A stretch of DNA of 64,000 bases from Atrina japonica. Lineage: Eukaryota; Mollusca; Bivalvia; Pterioida; Pinnidae. The stretch spans positions 62,001 to 126,000 of the forward strand of contig BROG01000405.1 of the NCBI GenBank assembly GCA_030159075.1, read 5' to 3'. Below the pieces are notes generated by a model that worked only from the letters and a program-made list of their open reading frames with translations, had not been told where the DNA came from and ran no database searches. Positions 59,545-64,000 of this stretch are shown here, in pieces. Numbering within the stretch: position 1 is the stretch's first letter; each line of letters opens with the position of its first letter. The translations under genes and the position numbers were made by a program.

Positions 59545-59790
59545 GAATTTGTTATTTGGAGTTACGCCTTGAGAAGAGATTTGTAGTTTTACTTTGATAA
59601 GGTCTTTCCAAGTTTTTTATGTTTAGCGTTCACCTAAAGTCAAACACCTACTTTTATCAGGAAAAAAAACCCCACAAATGACCAGAAAAAAAACAACAAG
59701 ATACATTTTATTGAGACCAATGCAATTTTCTGGACATTTAAGTATTTCCTAATATGTGAACAAAGGAAAACAAAATTACATTTATAAAAA
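59545..59790. repeat. Direct repeat flanking AT-rich block, right copy
   Basis: See 57536-57785. Continues without a break into the rest of the transposon at 59620-59957. Confidence 0.85.
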
Positions 59791-59957
59791 CCATATCTTT
59801 AGCACATACTAATAAATAATCTATGAAATTTTAATTTTTACAATGATGTAAACAACTGTTCACTTAAGGGCTATATTCTATATTTTTTTCCTTAGATGTC
59901 TGTGGTTTTTTTTGTTTGTGTGTTTAATTATCTCAAAACCAATCCGTCCGCGGACGC
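59620..59957. mobile_element. DNA transposon with TTTAGCGTTC/GGACGCTAAA ends
   Basis: The left end TTTAGCGTTCACC and right end CCGCGGACGCTAAA form inverted repeats about 338 bp apart. There is no coding capacity. Relatives are at 9188-9945 and, cut short, at 57622-57785. Confidence 0.7.
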
Positions 59958-60724
59958 TAAACAGAGAAAAAAACTAGGAATGACCTAATTTCTAAATGTT
60001 TAAAACATGAACGTAAGTCATATATCATTGTTTTGTTCTTGCAATGAAGCTGTAAAACTTCGACTCATCCTGTTGATAGTTCTCCGCCTGGAATTAGTTA
60101 ATACTAGGTGTTGATGTGAAATAATCTACTCCGTTACTATTTGAAAACTATATAAATTCATTGCCAAAATCTGAAAGTGGAAGAAAAGATAGTAAAAAGA
60201 ATACATATTTTAACTGCATAATATTTTGTATTTTAAACAAATGAATATTTATTGCATCGAAACAAGTACTGGTTTGCAATTTCAGAAAAGTATAATTGAT
60301 TGTTATTGAAACCTCCTAAATTGACAACTATATTACGATAAAAACCATACTACAGATAAATAACCCGAGGTGTTTCATTCGAAAGATATGCTTGTTTGTA
60401 TGATAAAATATACCTGGTACTTTCTTTTTCAGTAAAACTGTCAGAAATATACAAATGTTGAAGTATTTTTTTTTTATATTAACAAGGGTTTGTAACGGAG
60501 CTGACATTGTTTTATTTTCTTATCATTAAAAAGGCAAAAAAATGTGGATAAATGTAGAGTAAATTTTATATTTTCGTCATTTCAAAAACCTAGAATACCA
60601 AATATTGTAAAAACATGAGAAATAAATATATTGGATGATACCGTATTTATTTTCCAGTCCCTGAAAGCAGCATTTTGTCCCCTTATCTCAGAATCGCCCA
60701 TTTAGGCCAATTGCTACTCACTTA
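59958..60724. other. Non-coding, nothing recognised
   Basis: AT-rich, no supported feature. Confidence 0.4.
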
Positions 60725-61290
60725 ATGTCGAATGATAGCTAAGGTCGACTTTGATGAACATATTTTGATCAATCACTGATAACTAAGGTTGACTTTGATG
60801 AACATATTTTGATCAATCACTGATAACTAAGGCTGACTTTGATGAACATATTTTGGTCGATCACTGAATTACACTGATAACTAAGGTTAACTTTCATGAA
60901 CATATTTTGATCAATCACTGATAACTAAGGTCGACTTTGATGAACATATTTTGGTCTATCACTGAATTACACTGGTAACTAAGGTTAACTTTCATGAACA
61001 TATTTTGATCAATCACTGATAACTAAGGTCGACTTTGATGAACATATTTTGGTCGATCACCGATAGTTAATGTCGACGTAGACGAACATATTTTGGCTGA
61101 TCGCTCCGCCTAATGTCGACTCTGATGGACATATTTGTCTGATTACTAATTATATTTTATATTATATTCCGATTTTATTTGTCCGATTGCCGGTTTTATT
61201 CTGATCGCTCAGTCTAATGTCGACTCTGACTGACATATTTGTCGGATTGCTAATTCTATTCTGATGAACATATTTTGGCTGATCACTAGT
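60725..61290. repeat. Tandem repeat, about 45-65 bp units
   Basis: GATAACTAAGGTCGACTTTG, ATGAACATATTTTGATCAAT, CACT recurs about ten times. Some units are joined as pairs with a TGAATTACACTG insert (period about 120 bp at 60850-61020). Right-hand units are degenerate (GTCGACTCTGA). Confidence 0.85.
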
Positions 61291-61439
61291 ATCAACGTCG
61301 ATGCACCTATGTTGGATGATTGTTAACTGGGTTCCAGACATTAAACTGTGAACTGTTTTACGTCAAATGCATTAAATTAACATACAGATCCCACAATGGA
61401 CTGAGTTTCAACAAACATAACTCTTGCAAAAGCAAACTT

Positions 61440-62000
61440 ATATTCCTATATATTTTGTGAAGATAAGGTCAGGTCCAGTGTGGTATTCATATACAAACAG
61501 TAAGGTTGAATTGATAACTGGGCTTCTAAAGCAATTTTCACAAAATATAGGGGTGTCCGGGTAGCGCACTCGCTTTTCACCAATGCGACCCGGGTTCGAT
61601 CCTCGGATTGGGCAGGGAAGTATGTGAAATGGTTACCAACCCGGATACGCTCCTGTCCTTCGGACTGAGACAGTAAAAACCGAGGTCCCGTGTCACAGTG
61701 AGTGTCTGCACGTTAAAGAACCCTCACTGCTCAATGGCCATAGGTGTCGAGCATAGGCCAAAATTTGAAGCCCTTCACCGGCATTGGTGACGTCTCCATA
61801 TGAGTGAAAGATTCTTGAGTGGGACGTTAAACAACAATAAACAAACAAAAACAAACACAAAATATATAGGAATTTAAGATCTTGTATGCCCGTGTATTTG
61901 TGTTCTTGTATATCAATCTACGTGCATGTAGTAAAAATGGTACAAATGTAAATGAAAGAATGAAAAGGTGAACACAGTGTATGTCCCTGTAAGGGAGAGA
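61440..62000 (-). repeat. Dispersed repeat R, split by a SINE
   Basis: TATTTTGTGAAGATAAGGTC, AGGTCCAGTGTGGTATTCAT and, after the SINE, AATATATAGGAATTTAAG and CCCGTGTATTTG match 12290-12625 in reverse. Confidence 0.75.
61539..61866 (+). mobile_element. SINE-A body with a different tRNA-like head, 11-bp target duplication
   Basis: CACAAAATATA at 61539-61549 and 61856-61866 flanks the element. The head GTGTCCGGGTAGCGCACTCG with B-box CCCGGGTTCGATCCTCGG is unlike that at 41179. The body from CCTTCGGACTGAGACAGTAA to AACGTTAAACAACAATAAAC is SINE-A. Confidence 0.9.
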
Positions 62001-63267
62001 CATTTAAAACTGATCAAACAAGATGTCTTTGGGAAACATTGCCCTTGTCATTCATGAAGTCTTTAAAGTCCAATAACTCTGGCAAAGATTGTCAAAAGTT
62101 GGACAAGATTAAACTCATCCAATATCTTATTGATTTCAAGCAACAACTCAAAGTTCGTTTAAGTTTTAGGAGAAAAATTCAACTCATCAATCCCTGAAAA
62201 ACAATGGATTCTTCTGAAAATCAATGTCTTATACCATTCTAAATATATCTTTTAGGGTGAATGGGTTAAAGTTATTTGATGGCAACCAACATGACAAAAA
62301 CTACCCCTAAATCCCTTATCTTACAGCAGAAATTACTGGATTCTAATCAATAAAGAAGAATATTTTTGTCAAAGATTTATTTCTTCACAAATTTGCTATC
62401 CTTTTGAAGGTTTAACAAATAATAACAAACATTAACAATTACACATATATCAAAATAATAAATACACTTAAATATACATTACATAACATTTATATGTATC
62501 ATTTTACATTTATATTTAGACTGCACTAGTCACTTGTGATATGTGCATAATCAGGAGTCTCCCGTAACACCTTTCAAATGCTGTAGTTTATTCATTTCAT
62601 ATACAAAACTTGAGTGTCTGAAGAAATATGCATAATAAGGACCTCAGTTATAGTCTATACCTAACCTCATCTAAAAGATTTCCAAACTTGGTGGTATATA
62701 CATGATCAGGGCATCAGAAACACCAAAAAGATCCCTATATGGGTTTTGCACGCCATATACCAACCGAAAAATATAAACAAACAAGATGTGTTTGTGGAAC
62801 ACAAATGCCCCCAGTCCCAACAAATTTTTGCAATGTCCTACACTTTTACCCCAACCCCACGGCATGTGATGTCAGTGAAGTGTGAGCAACCCTTAGATGA
62901 ACTTACAGTCTAAGTTTGGTTACTGTATCACAATCCAAACTTGAAATATTGCAATTTTATATGTAAGTGAGACAGAATTACAGACAAACAGACGGACGAT
63001 CCAAACACTAGATGCCCTTTCAGGCCAGGGCATAAAAAACCTCAAGATCTAGTGATATCTGCATCATCAGGATAAAGTCCATAAATAATATCATCTACAA
63101 AATGACAAATCCTGGTGTTATATATGCATACTCAGGGCCTTACATTTAACTTCATCTACAAAATGATTGTACATGATCAACATTATCCCTGTCCCAGCAT
63201 CATCTTCTACACCATTTGATACAAACAACATACATTTTGTACATAATGTACACATTCCAGTCATAAA
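62001..63267. other. Non-coding; dispersed-repeat-like segment at 62770-63040
   Basis: ACAAACAGACGGACGATCC and GGGCATAAAA near 63000 look like the end of a dispersed repeat. TGCATAATCAGGA and TGCATCATCAGGA phrases recur from 62546 to 63130, loosely related to the minisatellite on the right. No gene is supported. Confidence 0.4.
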
Positions 63268-64000
63268 ATGTCAACACTTTGAGATAATGCATTATCAGGG
63301 CCACACTAACAACTTCTAACCTCTTTGATGAGATGCATTATCAGAGCCACACTAACAACTTCTAACCTCTTTGATGAGATGCATTATCAGAGCCACAATA
63401 ACAACTTCTAACCTCTTTGATGAGATGCATTAGCAGGGTCACACTAATAACTTCTAAACTCTTTGATGAGATGCACTATCAGGGCCACACTGACAACTTC
63501 TAACCTCTTTGATGAGATGCATTATCAGAGCCACACTAACAACTTCTAACCTCTTTGATGAGATGCACTATCAGGGCCACACTAACAACTTCTAACCTCT
63601 TTGATGAGATGCATTATCAGAGCCACACTAACAACTTCTAACCTCTTTGATGAGATGCATTATCAGGCCCACACTAACAACTTCTCAGAGCCACACTAAC
63701 CTCTTTGATGAGATGCATTATCAGAGCCACACTAACAACTTCTAACCTCTTTGATGAGATGCATTATCAGGCCCACACTAACAACTTCTAACCTCTTTGA
63801 TGAGATGCATTATCAGAGCCACACTAACAACTTCTAACCTCTTTGATGAGATGCATTAGCAGGGTCACACTAACAACTTCTAACCTCTTTGATGAGATGC
63901 ATTATCAGAGCCACACTAACAACTTCTAACCTCTTTGATGAGGTGCATTATCAGAGCCACACTAACAAGATGCTTCTAACCTCTTTGATGAGGTGCATTA
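63268..64000. repeat. 46-bp minisatellite reaching the window edge
   Basis: The unit is GATGAGATGCATTATCAGAG, CCACACTAACAACTTCTAAC, CTCTTT, about 15-16 copies, highly similar. One partial duplication lies at 63667-63705. The array continues beyond 64000. Confidence 0.95.

Noticed and set aside
63268..64000. TTTGATGAGATGC in each 46-bp unit as a ribozyme core
   Set aside because: There is no GAAA strand and no matching stems; the similarity is limited to GATGAG.

Overview
This is an intron-rich, AT-rich animal nuclear sequence, most likely from a bivalve or related mollusc. Several abundant tRNA-derived SINE families, Penelope-like retroelement (PLE) fragments, B-box (TRIM-type) paralogs and dense microsatellites point that way. 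No operon-like or bacterial organisation is visible. Protein-coding sequence is sparse; most of the 64 kb is mobile-element debris and tandem repeats. The species cannot be named from the sequence alone.

0.75-18.7 kb, minus strand. The main locus is a multi-exon gene whose exons read leftwards. A tiny start exon (about 12.04 kb) leads to an exon with two B-box zinc fingers plus coiled coil (7254-8073), then to four exons (6424-6700, 2572-2769, 2113-2215, 751-1406) that resemble the actin-like ATPase domain of HSPA12-type HSP70 proteins. Consensus splice sites and compatible phases join them across every junction I can define. All three recognisable nucleotide-binding motifs are degenerate, so the product would be a B-box/pseudo-HSP70 fusion. 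A second B-box exon (15325-16196) has its own start exon (18185-18191). It lies in a tandem duplication whose flanks (11.09-12.56 and 17.21-18.66 kb) still match, including a shared SINE.

18.7-32.6 kb. A tandem array of roughly 356-bp units (18732-19636) carries a type I hammerhead ribozyme in each unit, as in animal retrozymes. A canonical hammerhead stands alone at 30513-30554. Around them are SINEs, small inverted-repeat transposons, one 633-bp element flanked by TA, and long TC, TA and TG runs.

32.8-43.5 kb. A compact ankyrin-repeat gene (33620-34189, plus) is the cleanest single ORF. It is followed by a broken PLE reverse transcriptase (37672-38407) with an antisense hammerhead-bearing fragment inside it, more hammerhead-repeat copies, a 50-bp minisatellite that grew inside a PLE 3' end, a SINE nested in another SINE, and a 63-bp satellite with a four-unit higher-order period.

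43.5-64 kb. This part is nearly all repeats: a 60-bp array ending in an inverted unit, a 19-bp minisatellite, PLE ends (one with a 31-base G run), a 3.3-kb satellite of about 33-bp units, a 1.75-kb AT-rich block bracketed by 250-bp direct repeats, and a 46-bp minisatellite running off the right edge. Some of these (poly-G, indel-rich duplicates, the bracketed block) may be assembly errors.
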